A DNA stretch of 64,000 nucleotides from Burkholderia ubonensis subsp. mesacidophila (GCF_002097715.1 NZ_CP020737.1:620001-684000); one strand, 5' to 3'. Positions 51,897 through 61,694 are shown, numbered from the stretch's first letter. The notes: generated by a model from the sequence alone, not told the origin. Numbers and translations: made by a program.

Positions 51897-52907
51897 ATGA
51901 CGATCCGCGTCGCAATCAACGGCTACGGCCGCATCGGCCGCAATACGCTGCGCGCGTTCTATGAAAACGGCAAGAAGCACGATCTCGAGATCGTCGCGAT
52001 CAACGACCTGGGCGACGCGAAGACCAACGCGCACCTGACCCAGTACGACACCGCGCACGGCAAGTTCCCGGGCGAAGTGTCGGTCGACGGCGATTACCTG
52101 GTCGTCAACGGCGACAAGATCCGCGTGCTGGCGAACCGCAACCCGGCAGAACTGCCGTGGGGCGAACTGGGCGTCGACGTCGTGATGGAATGCACGGGCT
52201 TCTTCACGACGAAGGAAAAGGCGAGCGCGCACCTGAAGGGCGGCGCGAAGAAGGTCATCATCTCGGCGCCGGGCGGCAAGGACGTCGACGCGACGATCGT
52301 CTACGGCGTGAACCACGACGTGCTGAAGGCCGAGCACACGGTCATCTCGAACGCATCGTGCACGACGAACTGCCTCGCGCCGCTCGTCAAGCCGCTGAAC
52401 GACAAGATCGGCCTCGAAACCGGCCTGATGACGACGATCCACGCGTACACGAACGACCAGGTGCTGACGGACGTCTACCACGAAGACCTGCGCCGCGCGC
52501 GTTCGGCTACGCACAGCCAGATCCCGACGAAGACGGGCGCTGCTTCGGCGGTCGGCCTCGTGCTGCCGGAACTGAACGGCAAGCTGGACGGCTACGCGAT
52601 CCGCGTCCCGACCATCAACGTGTCGATCGTCGACCTGTCGTTCATCGCGAAGCGCGACACGACGGTCGAGGAAGTCAACGCGATCATGAAGGAAGCGTCG
52701 GAAGGCGCGCTGAAGGGCATCCTCGGCTACAACGACGCGCCGCTGGTGTCGATCGACTTCAACCACAACCCGGCTTCGTCGACGTTCGACGCGACGCTGA
52801 CGAAGGTGTCGGGCCGTCTCGTCAAGGTGTCGAGCTGGTACGACAACGAGTGGGGCTTCTCGAACCGCATGCTGGATACGGCAGTCGCATTCGCGAACGC
52901 GAAGTAA
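51897..52907 (+). CDS. gap: glyceraldehyde-3-phosphate dehydrogenase
   Basis: Glycolytic/gluconeogenic enzyme forming 1,3-bisphosphoglycerate with NAD. The 336 residues begin with the Rossmann motif [17 protein letters not shown], contain the active site [13 protein letters not shown] with Cys155, and the His region [37 protein letters not shown] follows. ATG 51897 has CAGGAG. The tkt-gap order is widespread in betaproteobacteria; both may be co-transcribed. A good terminator follows. Confidence 0.98.
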   Translation: MTIRVAINGYGRIGRNTLRAFYENGKKHDLEIVAINDLGDAKTNAHLTQYDTAHGKFPGEVSVDGDYLVVNGDKIRVLANRNPAELPWGELGVDVVMECTGFFTTKEKASAHLKGGAKKVIISAPGGKDVDATIVYGVNHDVLKAEHTVISNASCTTNCLAPLVKPLNDKIGLETGLMTTIHAYTNDQVLTDVYHEDLRRARSATHSQIPTKTGAASAVGLVLPELNGKLDGYAIRVPTINVSIVDLSFIAKRDTTVEEVNAIMKEASEGALKGILGYNDAPLVSIDFNHNPASSTFDATLTKVSGRLVKVSSWYDNEWGFSNRMLDTAVAFANAK

Positions 52908-52952
52908 TCCCGCACGCGCACGGTCGCCGCAAGGCGGCTGGCGTGGCGCTCG

Positions 52953-52987
52953 GGCCCGGTTCGGCTTCTGGCCGGCCGGGCCTTTTT
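52953..52987 (+). terminator. intrinsic terminator of gap
   Basis: GGCCCGG (52953-52959) pairs with CCGGGCC (52976-52982) over a loop that itself contains CGGC/GCCG, followed by five T. Confidence 0.85.
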
Positions 52988-53029
52988 GCATTCGGGGGGC
53001 GATGCGCCGAGGCCATGCCCGCATCGCCG

Positions 53030-53920
53030 TCAGCGATCCGCGTTCGGCACGACCTGCTCGACAGTATCGACGAAAGCCCGCTTGATCGGGCTGTCGAGAT
53101 CGGTCCACGCGAGGCCGATGCCGGTGCGGTGCCCGCCGAGATCGAGCGGCCGCGCGAGCACGTTCGGCGGCAGCGCGCTCGCCGCTTCCGCCGGGATCAG
53201 CCCGATCCCCATTCCCGCCGCGACGAGCGCGAGCATCGTCGTGAATTCCCCGAACTCCTGCGCGATCTCGAGCGTCGTGCCCGCGCGGCTCAGCGCGAGC
53301 AGCATGTCGTCGTGGAAGCCGGGCGCATAGCGCCGCGCGAGCACGAACGCCGGATGGCCGCGCAGGTCGGCCGGCGCGATGGCGTCGCGCGCGGCAAGCG
53401 GATGCTCGAGCGGCAGCGCGACGATGAACCCTTCCTCGAGCACCACCCGCGTGTCGATGCCCGCATACGCGGCCGGCAGGCGGATCATCCCGAAGTCGAT
53501 CCGGCGGTCGCGCAGCGCCGCGACCTGGTCGGGCGTCGGCATGTCCTTCAGTTCGAGCGTGATCAGCGGATAGCGCGAGCGCATCTCCCGCAATACCGCC
53601 GGCAGCAGCACCGGCAGCACCGACGACACGAACGCGATGCGCAGCGTGCCGATCTCGCCGCGGCTCGACAGCCGCGCGATCTGCTCGGCGCGCGCGGCCT
53701 GCTGCAGCGTCGCGCGCGCCTCCGGCAGGAACACGCGCCCGGTGTCGCTCAGTTCGACCTTGTGCCGGTCGCGCTCGAACAGCCGCGCGTCGAGTTCCTC
53801 CTCGAGCGCCTTGATCTGCATGCTCAGCGCGGACTGCACGATGAACAGGCGCTGCGCCGCGCGTCCGAAATGCAGTTCTTCCGCGAGGGTGACGAAGGCG
53901 CGCAGTTGCTTGAGTTCCAT
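53030..53920 (-). CDS. LysR-family transcriptional regulator
   Basis: A 296-residue regulator: N-terminal helix-turn-helix (MELKQLRAFVTLAEELHFGRAAQRLFIVQSALSMQIKALEEEL) and a periplasmic-binding-like effector domain from about 90. It is transcribed divergently from the idonate/ketogluconate cluster starting at 54080, the usual arrangement for a LysR activator with its targets. Ligand unknown, probably a sugar acid of that pathway (inference). Confidence 0.92.
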   Translation of the reverse strand: MELKQLRAFVTLAEELHFGRAAQRLFIVQSALSMQIKALEEELDARLFERDRHKVELSDTGRVFLPEARATLQQAARAEQIARLSSRGEIGTLRIAFVSSVLPVLLPAVLREMRSRYPLITLELKDMPTPDQVAALRDRRIDFGMIRLPAAYAGIDTRVVLEEGFIVALPLEHPLAARDAIAPADLRGHPAFVLARRYAPGFHDDMLLALSRAGTTLEIAQEFGEFTTMLALVAAGMGIGLIPAEAASALPPNVLARPLDLGGHRTGIGLAWTDLDSPIKRAFVDTVEQVVPNADR

Positions 53921-53964
53921 GGGCGGCGGGCCGGCTGGCGGCGGATTCCGGTGATCGGATTCCA

Positions 53965-53978
53965 TGATAACCACATCA
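53965..53978. promoter_or_regulatory. candidate LysR-type operator
   Basis: TGATAACCACATCA is TGAT-N6-ATCA in the 159-base divergent region, close to the LysR T-N11-A form. It lies 45 bases from the LysR start and 101 from the SDR start. Confidence 0.45.
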
Positions 53979-54079
53979 AAAAAGACCATTGGCGCGGCGC
54001 CCGGCCGAGCGCCGAAGATAGGGGCAACACGAGACCGGCTGCGACGGGCGGCCGGCTCGACTGGCACGAGGAGACAGAC

Positions 54080-54853
54080 ATGACGAACGCGCTTGACCGG
54101 TTCCGCCTGGACGGCCGCCGCGCGCTGATCACCGGATCGGGGCGCGGGATCGGGCTGACGCTCGCCCGCGGCCTGGCCGAAGCGGGTGCGGCGATCGTCA
54201 TCAACGATCGTAATGAGGACAAGGCGGCGTCGCTCGCGCGGCATTTCCGCGAGGAGGGCTTCAAGGCCGACTACGCGGTGTTCGACGTGACCGAGCATGG
54301 CCAGGTGCGTGTGGCGATCGACGAGTTCGAGGCGCGCGTCGGCGCGATCGACATCCTCGTGAACAACGCCGGCATCCAGCGCCGCGCGCCGCTCGACGCG
54401 TTCGATCCCGACGACTGGCATGCGCTGATGCGCGTGAACCTCGACGGCGTGTTCAACGTCGCGCAGGCGGTCGCGCGCCACATGATCGCGCGCGGGCGCG
54501 GCAAGATCATCAACATCTGCTCGGTGCAGAGCGAGCTCGCGCGGCCGTCGATCGCGCCGTATGCGGCCACCAAGGGCGCGGTGCGGATGCTGACGAAGGG
54601 CATGTGCGCGGACTGGGCGCGCCACGGCATCCAGGCCAACGGCCTCGCGCCCGGCTATTTCGAAACCGAACTGAACCGCGCGCTGGTCGACGATCCGGCG
54701 TTTTCCGACTGGCTGTGCAAGCGCACGCCGGCCGGCCGCTGGGGACGCGTCGACGAGCTGTGCGGCGCGGCGATCTTTCTGGCGTCCGCGGCGTCCGATT
54801 TCGTGAACGGCCAGACGCTGTTCGTCGACGGCGGCATGACGAGCGCCGTCTGA
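54080..54853 (+). CDS. SDR-family gluconate 5-dehydrogenase-like protein
   Basis: A 257-residue classical SDR closest by motif to gluconate 5-dehydrogenase/IdnO (5-keto-D-gluconate reductase): RFRLDGRRALITGSGRGIGLTLARG, NDRNEDKA after strand 2, NNAGIQRRAPLDAF, catalytic Ser in NICSVQSE and YAATKGAVRMLTKGM. Combined with the downstream idonate-type dehydrogenase it should produce or use D-gluconate. ATG 54080, with GAGGAGACAG upstream. Confidence 0.88.
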   Translation: MTNALDRFRLDGRRALITGSGRGIGLTLARGLAEAGAAIVINDRNEDKAASLARHFREEGFKADYAVFDVTEHGQVRVAIDEFEARVGAIDILVNNAGIQRRAPLDAFDPDDWHALMRVNLDGVFNVAQAVARHMIARGRGKIINICSVQSELARPSIAPYAATKGAVRMLTKGMCADWARHGIQANGLAPGYFETELNRALVDDPAFSDWLCKRTPAGRWGRVDELCGAAIFLASAASDFVNGQTLFVDGGMTSAV

Positions 54854-55020
54854 CCGGTCGTCGGCAGCGTTCACCCGCCTGCGTGCAGGGCGCCACGCGC
54901 AGGCGACGGCAACACGCGATCAAGCAACGCGCCCGAATCCACGAAGCCCGCCGCACGAGCGGGCCGATGACCCGGCTGCGTCCACGCATCCGGAATCCGG
55001 AACGGAGACAGGAGACAACG

Positions 55021-56481
55021 ATGGCCCGCATTTCCCCGCCGCTCGCCGACCGCGACGCGCATTCCGCAATCGATCCCGGCACGCCAGCCGGCACCGACGC
55101 GCGACGCAGCATCGACACGCGGCAACTCAACCGCGCCGCATGGACCTGCTCGCTCGGCAGCGCGCTCGAGTACTACGACTTCGCGCTCTACACGCTCGCC
55201 TCGGCGCTGATCTTCGGGCCGCTGTTCTTTCCCGCGCAGACGGCCGAGATGAGGCTGATCGCGAGCTTCGGCACGTACTTCGTCGGCTTCGCGGTGCGGC
55301 CGCTCGGCGGCGTCGTATTCGGCATGCTCGGCGACCGGATCGGCCGCAAGTTCGTGCTGACCGCGACCGTGCTGCTGATGGGCGTCGCGAGCACGCTGAT
55401 CGGCGCGCTGCCGACCTTCGCGACGGCCGGCTACTGGGCGCCCGCGCTGCTCGTGCTGCTGCGCATCCTGCAGGGGCTCGGCGCCGGCGCGGAGCAGGCG
55501 GGCGCGGCGGTGCTGATGACCGAATACGCGCCCGCGGGCAAGCGCGGCCTGTATGCATCGCTGCCGTTCCTCGGCATCCAGCTCGGCACCGTGCTCGCGG
55601 CCGCCGTGTATTTCGTGCTGCTCGCCAACCTCGACCGCGTGACCGACAGCTGGGGCTGGCGCGTGCCGTTCCTGCTGAGCGCGGTGATCGTCGCGGTCGG
55701 CATCTACATGCGGATGAAGCTGCACGAGTCGCCGACCTTCGTGCGGCTCGAGAAGCGCGCGCAGCTCGCGGCGAATCCGCTGAAGAGCGTGGTCACGCAT
55801 TCGAAGCGCTCGCTGCTGATCGGCATCGGCCTGCGGATGGCCGAGAACGGCGGCTCGTCGATCTACCAGGCGCTTGCGATCAGCTATCTCGCGGGCGTGA
55901 TCGGCATGAAGGGGCCGATCGGCGCGCTCGCGCTGGTGTGCGCGGCAGCCGTCGGCGCGGCCACGGTGCCGCTCGCGGGCCGTCTCGGCGACCGCTTCGG
56001 CCGGGTGCGCGTGTACCGCGCCTTCGCGTGGCTGCAGCTCGCGCTCGCGTTTCCGGTGTGGTGGATCTTCAGCCAGGGCAACGTGGTCGCGAGCGTGATC
56101 GCGATCTCGATCGCGCAGGGCTTCGCGAACTGGGGGATGCTCGGCGCGCAGGCGGCGCTGCTGCCGGAGCTGTTCGGCGCGCGGCATCGCTACATGGGCG
56201 TGTCGTTCTCGCGCGAGGTGTCCGCCGTGCTGGCGGGCGGCGTCGCGCCGCTCGTCGGCGCGACGATCATCGCGACGGCGATCGCGCTGCACGGCGGCAG
56301 CCACGCGGCCGGCGTGCGCGCATGGTTGCCGATCGCCGCGTATCTGGCCGTGCTGACCCTGATCACGCTGTTCGCCACGTCGCGGATGCCGGAAACGCTG
56401 AACCGCGATCTCGACGATCCGCTCGACGCCGCGCAGGCATCGCCCGCGCCGGCTGCCGACGCGCTCGCGCGGCATGCGTGA
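55021..56481 (+). CDS. MFS transporter (metabolite:H+ symporter type)
   Basis: A 486-residue transporter with 12 predicted transmembrane segments. The opening AWTCSLGSALEYYDFALYTL and GGVVFGMLGDRIGRKFVLTATVLLMG are typical of the MHS (ProP/ShiA/KgtP) group of organic acid:proton symporters. The N-terminal 35 residues are a cytoplasmic extension. Because it sits between sugar-acid dehydrogenases, it probably imports gluconate, idonate or a ketogluconate. 167 bases separate it from the SDR; that gap contains only small hairpins. Confidence 0.9.
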   Translation: MARISPPLADRDAHSAIDPGTPAGTDARRSIDTRQLNRAAWTCSLGSALEYYDFALYTLASALIFGPLFFPAQTAEMRLIASFGTYFVGFAVRPLGGVVFGMLGDRIGRKFVLTATVLLMGVASTLIGALPTFATAGYWAPALLVLLRILQGLGAGAEQAGAAVLMTEYAPAGKRGLYASLPFLGIQLGTVLAAAVYFVLLANLDRVTDSWGWRVPFLLSAVIVAVGIYMRMKLHESPTFVRLEKRAQLAANPLKSVVTHSKRSLLIGIGLRMAENGGSSIYQALAISYLAGVIGMKGPIGALALVCAAAVGAATVPLAGRLGDRFGRVRVYRAFAWLQLALAFPVWWIFSQGNVVASVIAISIAQGFANWGMLGAQAALLPELFGARHRYMGVSFSREVSAVLAGGVAPLVGATIIATAIALHGGSHAAGVRAWLPIAAYLAVLTLITLFATSRMPETLNRDLDDPLDAAQASPAPAADALARHA

Positions 56482-56548
56482 GCCGTCGCTGCGCGCCGGC
56501 GGACGCGGCCCGACATCCTCAACCTCACCTCGACAGGAGCAAGCGCAG

Positions 56549-57505
56549 ATGGCGCACGAATCGACCCAGCGGCCCGGACTGCTGATGACCGGCCCTTACC
56601 AGCCTTGGGACAACGAATGGCTTTCGGCCGGCTATGACGTTCTCCGCCTGTGGGAGGCGCGCGACCGCGCGGCCTTTCTGGCCGAGCATGGCGCCGGCGT
56701 GCGCGCGATCGCGACGCGCGGCGATCTCGGCGCCGACGCGGCGCTGATCGCCGCGCTGCCGAAGCTCGAGATCATCGCGTGCTACGGCGTCGGCACCGAT
56801 GCGATCGATCTCGCCGCCGCGCGCGAGCGCGGCATCCGCGTGACGAATACCCCCGACGTGCTGACGGGCGACGTCGCCGATCTCGGCGTCGGGCTCGCGC
56901 TCGCGCTGCTGCGACGGATCGGCGCCGGCGATGCGTACGTGCGCTCAGGCGCCTGGCGCGACGGCGATATGCCGCTCGTCACGCGCCTGTACGGCAAGCG
57001 CGTCGGCATCGTCGGCTTCGGCCGGATCGGCTCGACCCTGGCACGGCGGCTGTCCGGTTTCGACGTCGAAATCGGCTACTTCGACGTCGCGCCGCGCGAC
57101 GACACCCCGCATCGCTTTTTCGGCGATCTCGGCGCGCTCGCCGGCTGGTCCGACGTGCTGATCGTGACGCTCGCGGGCGGGGCGTCGACGCGCCATCTCG
57201 TCGATGCGCCGGTGCTCGAGGCGCTCGGGCAGTACGGTTACCTGATCAACGTGTCGCGCGGCACGACCGTCGACGAGCCCGCGCTTATCGACGCGCTCGA
57301 GCGCGGGGCGATTGCCGGCGCCGCGCTCGACGTGTTCTGGAACGAGCCGCGCATCGACCCGCGCTTCCTCGCGTTGCCGAACGTGCTGCTGCAGCCGCAT
57401 CATGCGAGCGGCACCGTCGAGACGCGCCAGGCAATGGGCTGGCGCGTGCGCGACAATCTGCGCGCGCACTTCGCCGGCGCGCCGCTGCTGACCCCGGTTG
57501 TCTGA
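56549..57505 (+). CDS. D-2-hydroxyacid dehydrogenase (GhrB/2-ketogluconate reductase-like)
   Basis: A 318-residue NAD(P)-dependent 2-hydroxyacid dehydrogenase. Features: GVGTDAIDLAAARERGIRVTNTPDVLTGDVADL, the dinucleotide fold GKRVGIVGFGRIGSTLARRL, catalytic Arg in LINVSRGTTVDE, Glu in WNEPRIDPRF and His in LLQPHHASGT. In this setting reduction of 2-ketogluconate (to gluconate) or of glyoxylate/hydroxypyruvate is likely. ATG 56549; CAGGAG upstream. Confidence 0.88.
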   Translation: MAHESTQRPGLLMTGPYQPWDNEWLSAGYDVLRLWEARDRAAFLAEHGAGVRAIATRGDLGADAALIAALPKLEIIACYGVGTDAIDLAAARERGIRVTNTPDVLTGDVADLGVGLALALLRRIGAGDAYVRSGAWRDGDMPLVTRLYGKRVGIVGFGRIGSTLARRLSGFDVEIGYFDVAPRDDTPHRFFGDLGALAGWSDVLIVTLAGGASTRHLVDAPVLEALGQYGYLINVSRGTTVDEPALIDALERGAIAGAALDVFWNEPRIDPRFLALPNVLLQPHHASGTVETRQAMGWRVRDNLRAHFAGAPLLTPVV

Positions 57506-57515
57506 GGAAAACATC

Positions 57516-58574
57516 ATGCGTATGCGTTGCATGTGTCTCGTGATCCACGGGCCGAACGACCTGCGGCTCGAGGAGCAGGACCCGGGCGAGATCGGCCCGG
57601 GCCAGGTGCGGGTCGACGTCGCGATGGGCGGCATCTGCGGGTCCGACCTGCATTATTTCCGGCACGGCGGTTTCGGGGCGGTGCGCCTGCAGCAGCCGAT
57701 GGTGCTCGGGCACGAGGTGGCCGGCACGGTGGCCGCGGTCGCGCCGGACGTGACGTCGGTGCAGGTCGGCGACCACGTCGCCGTCAATCCGAGCCGGCCG
57801 TGCGGCGCGTGCCGCTATTGCCTGGAAGGCTTGCCGAACCAGTGTCTCGACATGCGCTTCTACGGCAGCGCGATGCGCATGCCGCACGTGCAGGGCGCGT
57901 TTCGCAATGCGCTGGTGTGCGACGCGCGCCAGTGCGTGAAGGTCGCGGACCACGTGCCGCTGTCGCTCGCCGCGCTCGCGGAGCCGTTCGCGGTCGGCCT
58001 GCATGCGGTGTCGCGCGCCGGTCCGCTGATCGGCCGGCGCGTGCTGGTGTCCGGCTGCGGGCCGATCGGCGCGCTGGCCGTGGCGGCCGCCCGTGCGCAC
58101 GGCGCGGCGGAAGTGGTCGCGACCGACGTCGTCGACGAGCCGCTCGCGATCGCGCGCGCGCTCGGCGCCGACCGCACGATCAACGCGGCGACCGATACGG
58201 AGTGGGTTGCGCGCCATGGCGCGGACAAGGGCACGTTCGACGTGATGCTCGAATGCTCGGGCAATGCGCGCGCGCTGCGCGACGGGCTCGACGTGATGCG
58301 CCCGCGCGGCGTCGTCGTGCAGCTCGGGCTCGGCGGCGACGTGAGCCTGCCGCAGAACGTCGTGGTCGCGAAGGAGCTGTCGATCTGCGGGTCGTTCCGC
58401 TTCCATTCGGAGTTCGCGCTGGCCGTGCAGCTGATCAACGAAGGCCGCGTCGATTTGCGGCCCGCCGTGACCGGCGTGTTCCCGATGCGCGACGCGGGCC
58501 GCGCGTTCGAGCTGGCGGGCGACCGGCGGCGCGCGATGAAGGTGCTGATCGATTTCGCGGACGAGGCGGCGTGA
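57516..58574 (+). CDS. zinc-dependent L-idonate 5-dehydrogenase-like protein
   Basis: A 352-residue medium-chain zinc dehydrogenase. It has the catalytic zinc region MGGICGSDLHYFRHGGFG and GHEVAGTVAAV, the structural zinc cysteines CGACRYCLEGLPNQC, and the NAD fold VLVSGCGPIGALAVAAARAHGA. The tetra-Cys lobe and MRFYGSAMRMPHVQGAF resemble IdnD (L-idonate to 5-ketogluconate). ATG 57516 is 10 bases after the upstream stop and behind TGAGGA. It ends the operon and converges on the MFS gene. Confidence 0.9.
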   Translation: MRMRCMCLVIHGPNDLRLEEQDPGEIGPGQVRVDVAMGGICGSDLHYFRHGGFGAVRLQQPMVLGHEVAGTVAAVAPDVTSVQVGDHVAVNPSRPCGACRYCLEGLPNQCLDMRFYGSAMRMPHVQGAFRNALVCDARQCVKVADHVPLSLAALAEPFAVGLHAVSRAGPLIGRRVLVSGCGPIGALAVAAARAHGAAEVVATDVVDEPLAIARALGADRTINAATDTEWVARHGADKGTFDVMLECSGNARALRDGLDVMRPRGVVVQLGLGGDVSLPQNVVVAKELSICGSFRFHSEFALAVQLINEGRVDLRPAVTGVFPMRDAGRAFELAGDRRRAMKVLIDFADEAA

Positions 58575-58591
58575 CGTCTTCGTAGAACGGG

Positions 58592-59794
58592 TTACTGCGT
58601 CGCCTGCCGGGCGCCGATCCGCTGCGACGCGACCCACAACACGATGAGCACGCCCGCCAGCGCCGCGCCCGCGATGCAGACGCCGCGCCACCCGTCGGCG
58701 CCGAACGCGACGCTCGCCGCGAACGAGCCGAATGCGCCGCCGATGAAATAGCTCGTCAGGTAGATCGTCGTCACGCGGCTGCGCGCGTCGCCGGCGAGCG
58801 CGTAGATCACGCTCTGGTTCGAGATGTGCATCCCCTGCACGCCGACGTCGAGCAGCAGGATCCCGGCGATCAGCGCCGTAAGCGAGTGCGCGCCGCCGGC
58901 GATCAGCGCGAACGACGCGAGCACGGCGGCGGCGAACAGGCCCGTCGCCGCGTTGCCGTGCCCGCGGTCGACGAGCCGCCCCGCCGACGTCGCCGCCAGC
59001 GCGCCGACCGCCCCGACCACGCCGAACAGGCCGATCTGGCCTTCGGTATAGCCGTAGGGCGGCTGGCTGAGCAGGAACGTGAGGCCGGTCCACAGCAGGC
59101 TGAAGCATGCGAACACGAGCGCGCCGTAGGTGGAGCGCAGCGCGATCAGCGGCTGCGCGCGCACGAGCGCGGCGAGCGACTTCATCAGCGCAGCGTAATC
59201 GAGACGCGCATCGCGGCGGTCCTTCGGCAGCTTCACCGCGAGCACGCCGGTCAGGCCCAGCACCATCAGCGCGGCGACCGCGTACACCGCGCGCCAGCCG
59301 AACCAGTCGGCGATCGCGCCGGCCGCGACGCGCGCGAGCAGGATGCCGAGCAGCAGGCCGCTCATCACCGTGCCCACCGCGCGGCCGCGCGTGCGGGCGT
59401 CGGCGAGCGACGCGGCGAACGGCACCAGGAGCTGCGTCGAACAGGTGACGAAGCCGACGGCGACGTTCGCGACGACGAACGTGGTGAAGTTCGTGCTGCA
59501 GGCGACCGCCACCAGGGCGACCACGTTGAGCGCGAGCAGCCGGACGATCAGCGTGTGCCGGTTGAGCGCGTCGCCGAGCGGCACGATCAGCAGCAGGCTC
59601 GCTGCGTAGCCGAGTTGCGTGAGCGTGACGAGATAGCCGAGTTCGGCCGGCGCGCGTCCGAAGCTGCGCGCGATCGCGGCGAGCAGCGGCTGCGCGTAGT
59701 AGATGTTGCCGATGACGATGCCGCACGCGCAGGCGAACAGCAGCGTCATGCCGCGCGTCAGGGTCGGGTGGTGGGTGTCGTGGTGCGGTTTCAT
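58592..59794 (-). CDS. MFS transporter (exporter-like)
   Basis: A 400-residue major facilitator protein with 12 predicted segments and no long termini. The opening TLTRGMTLLFACACGIVIGNIYYAQPLLAAIARSF and TQLGYAASLLLIVPLGDALNRH is found in drug/metabolite efflux-type MFS proteins. It is divergent from a LysR gene, which is likely its regulator. Substrate unknown. Confidence 0.88.
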   Translation of the reverse strand: MKPHHDTHHPTLTRGMTLLFACACGIVIGNIYYAQPLLAAIARSFGRAPAELGYLVTLTQLGYAASLLLIVPLGDALNRHTLIVRLLALNVVALVAVACSTNFTTFVVANVAVGFVTCSTQLLVPFAASLADARTRGRAVGTVMSGLLLGILLARVAAGAIADWFGWRAVYAVAALMVLGLTGVLAVKLPKDRRDARLDYAALMKSLAALVRAQPLIALRSTYGALVFACFSLLWTGLTFLLSQPPYGYTEGQIGLFGVVGAVGALAATSAGRLVDRGHGNAATGLFAAAVLASFALIAGGAHSLTALIAGILLLDVGVQGMHISNQSVIYALAGDARSRVTTIYLTSYFIGGAFGSFAASVAFGADGWRGVCIAGAALAGVLIVLWVASQRIGARQATQ

Positions 59795-59941
59795 GAGTCG
59801 GGAACACGGCGGCGCGGGCCGGCGGCATGCGTCGCCGGCGGGGCGCGGGTTTCGGGGAACGGGCCGGCGCGGTTGCCGCATGCACGGCATGCCGGTAGGG
59901 AAGTGCGTATGATGCGGACATCCAGCCATAGCGTCCAAGAC

Positions 59942-59973
59942 TGGCTTGTTATGGTTTCGATTGGTCAAGCCAA
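59942..59973. promoter_or_regulatory. candidate LysR operator between the MFS and LysR genes
   Basis: TGGCTTG (59942-59948) and CAAGCCA (59966-59972) are perfect inverted arms 17 bases apart; the right half also reads TTGGTCAAGCCAA (59961-59973). It lies directly before the LysR ATG at 59987, in the 192-base divergent region. Confidence 0.55.
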
Positions 59974-59986
59974 TACCTGAACCGCG

Positions 59987-60925
59987 ATGCTGCTCCGCCA
60001 TATCCGCTATTTCCTGGCCGTCGCCGAACAGCGCAATTTCACGCGTGCGGCCGAGGTGCTGCACGTGTCGCAGCCGACGTTGTCGCAGCAGATCCGCCAG
60101 CTCGAGGATCAGCTCGGCGTGCAGCTGTTCGACCGCTCGGGCCGGTCGGTGCGGCTCACCGAATTCGGCGAGGCCTACGCGCGGCATGCGCGCGCCGCGT
60201 TGCATGAGCTCGACGCGGGGCAGCGCGCGGTGCACGACGTCGCGGACCTGAGCAGCGGTTCTCTGCGGCTCGCGATGACGCCGACCTTCACCGCCTACCT
60301 GATCGGCTCGCTCGTCGATGCGTTCAACGCCGACTATCCGAACGTCACGCTGACGATCGAGGCGATGCCGCAGGAACGTATCGAGGCGCTGCTCGCCGAC
60401 GACCGGCTCGATGCCGGTTTCGCGTTCATGCCGGCGCGCCTGCCGGACATCGACGTGACGCCGTTGTGGGACGAATCGCTCGTGCTCGTGACCGGCGGCA
60501 CGCACCGCCTCGCGCGCCGCCGCCGCGCGCTGACGCCGGCCGAGCTCGGCGACGAGCCGCTGATCCTGCTGAGCCGCGCGTTCGCGACGCGCGAGAGCAT
60601 CGACCAGTATTTCGTCGATCACGGCGCGCGGCCGCGCATCGCGATCGAGGTGAACGCGATCAACGCGATCCTCGAGCTGGTGCGGCGTGGCCGCCTTGCG
60701 ACGGTGCTGCCCGATGCGATCGCGCATGCGAGCGGCGATCTGTGCGCGCTGGAACTCGATCCGCCGCTGCCGACGCGCACGGCGGCGCTGCTGATGCGCA
60801 AGGATGCCTACCGCAGCGTCGCTGCGCGCGAGTTCGTCGAGCGCACGCTCGCGCACCGCGACGCGCAGGCGCGCGGGCGCGAGCCTGCCGCGGCCGGACG
60901 GCGCCGCAACAGGGCGGAAGGGTAG
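59987..60925 (+). CDS. LysR-family regulator (CynR-like)
   Basis: A 312-residue regulator. The HTH part MLLRHIRYFLAVAEQRNFTRAAEVLHVSQPTLSQQIRQLEDQLGVQLFDR matches the CynR/CbbR branch; an effector domain follows (SGSLRLAMTPTFTAYLIGSL). The C-terminal 25 residues are Arg-rich (GREPAAAGRRRNRAEG). The gene is convergent with the GntR gene; its probable target is the divergent MFS gene. Confidence 0.92.
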   Translation: MLLRHIRYFLAVAEQRNFTRAAEVLHVSQPTLSQQIRQLEDQLGVQLFDRSGRSVRLTEFGEAYARHARAALHELDAGQRAVHDVADLSSGSLRLAMTPTFTAYLIGSLVDAFNADYPNVTLTIEAMPQERIEALLADDRLDAGFAFMPARLPDIDVTPLWDESLVLVTGGTHRLARRRRALTPAELGDEPLILLSRAFATRESIDQYFVDHGARPRIAIEVNAINAILELVRRGRLATVLPDAIAHASGDLCALELDPPLPTRTAALLMRKDAYRSVAAREFVERTLAHRDAQARGREPAAAGRRRNRAEG

Positions 60926-61001
60926 GAAGCGTGGCCGCGAGACGGACCGGCAGCCGGGAAAAGGGCGGAAACGCGGGAAGTGCGGGACGCGCCGGGACCG
61001 C

Positions 61002-61694
61002 TCAGGCGCCCGGCGTCGGGAAGAACACGCCCGCGCGCTGCGCGGCGTTCGAGATGTGCGTCTCGATCGCCGCGCCGGCGGCGGCCGGATCGCGCGCGAT
61101 CAGCGCGTCGACGATCGCGCGGTGCTCGTGCCACGTCGAGAACAGCAGCTCGCGCCGGTAGAACGGCATCCGCTGGCTTTCCTTCATGATGTCGGCGCTG
61201 CTGCGCAGGATCGATTCGATCGCCGCGTTGCCGGCCACGTTGACGATCCGCATGTGGAATTCGAAATCGAGCTGCGACGCCTCGTCGAGCGCGTTCTCGG
61301 TCAGCGCGACGTGCAGCTCGGCGAGGTTGTCCTCGAACCACGCGATGTCGTCGTCGGTGACGACGCGCGCGGCCATCCGCGCGGCGAAGCCCTCGAGCGC
61401 ATAGCGCATCTGGTAGGTGTCGGGCGGCGACGACTGCTCGGCGAAGCGCCACGCATGGCCGGTCGTCGCCTGCGCGCTTTCGACGTAGACGCCCTTGCCC
61501 GCGCGGATGCGCAGCATCCCGAGCGCCTCGAGCGTCGACAGCGCCTCGCGCAGCGACGCGCGGCTGATCTCCAGCTCCTCGGAAAGCTGGCGCTGGGCCG
61601 GCAGCAGGCTGCCGACCGGATACACGCCTGCCTCGATCCGGTCGCGGATCGTCGCGATGGCGGCGTCGGTCACGGTGTGCGGAACGTTTTTCAT
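61002..61694 (-). CDS. GntR/FadR-family transcriptional regulator
   Basis: A 230-residue regulator with an N-terminal winged helix (PAQRQLSEELEISRASLREALSTLEALGMLRIRAGKGVYV) and an all-helical FCD effector domain (about 90-220, with the metal-binding His/Asp positions in LDFEFHMRIVNVAGN and WHEHRAIVDALIARDP). ATG 61694 gives MKNVPHTVTDAAIA. It is divergent from dctA, and each gene has its own palindrome, so it probably represses both itself and the dctA-alc genes until an inducer, perhaps a ureide or glyoxylate-related compound, is present. Confidence 0.92.
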   Translation of the reverse strand: MKNVPHTVTDAAIATIRDRIEAGVYPVGSLLPAQRQLSEELEISRASLREALSTLEALGMLRIRAGKGVYVESAQATTGHAWRFAEQSSPPDTYQMRYALEGFAARMAARVVTDDDIAWFEDNLAELHVALTENALDEASQLDFEFHMRIVNVAGNAAIESILRSSADIMKESQRMPFYRRELLFSTWHEHRAIVDALIARDPAAAGAAIETHISNAAQRAGVFFPTPGA

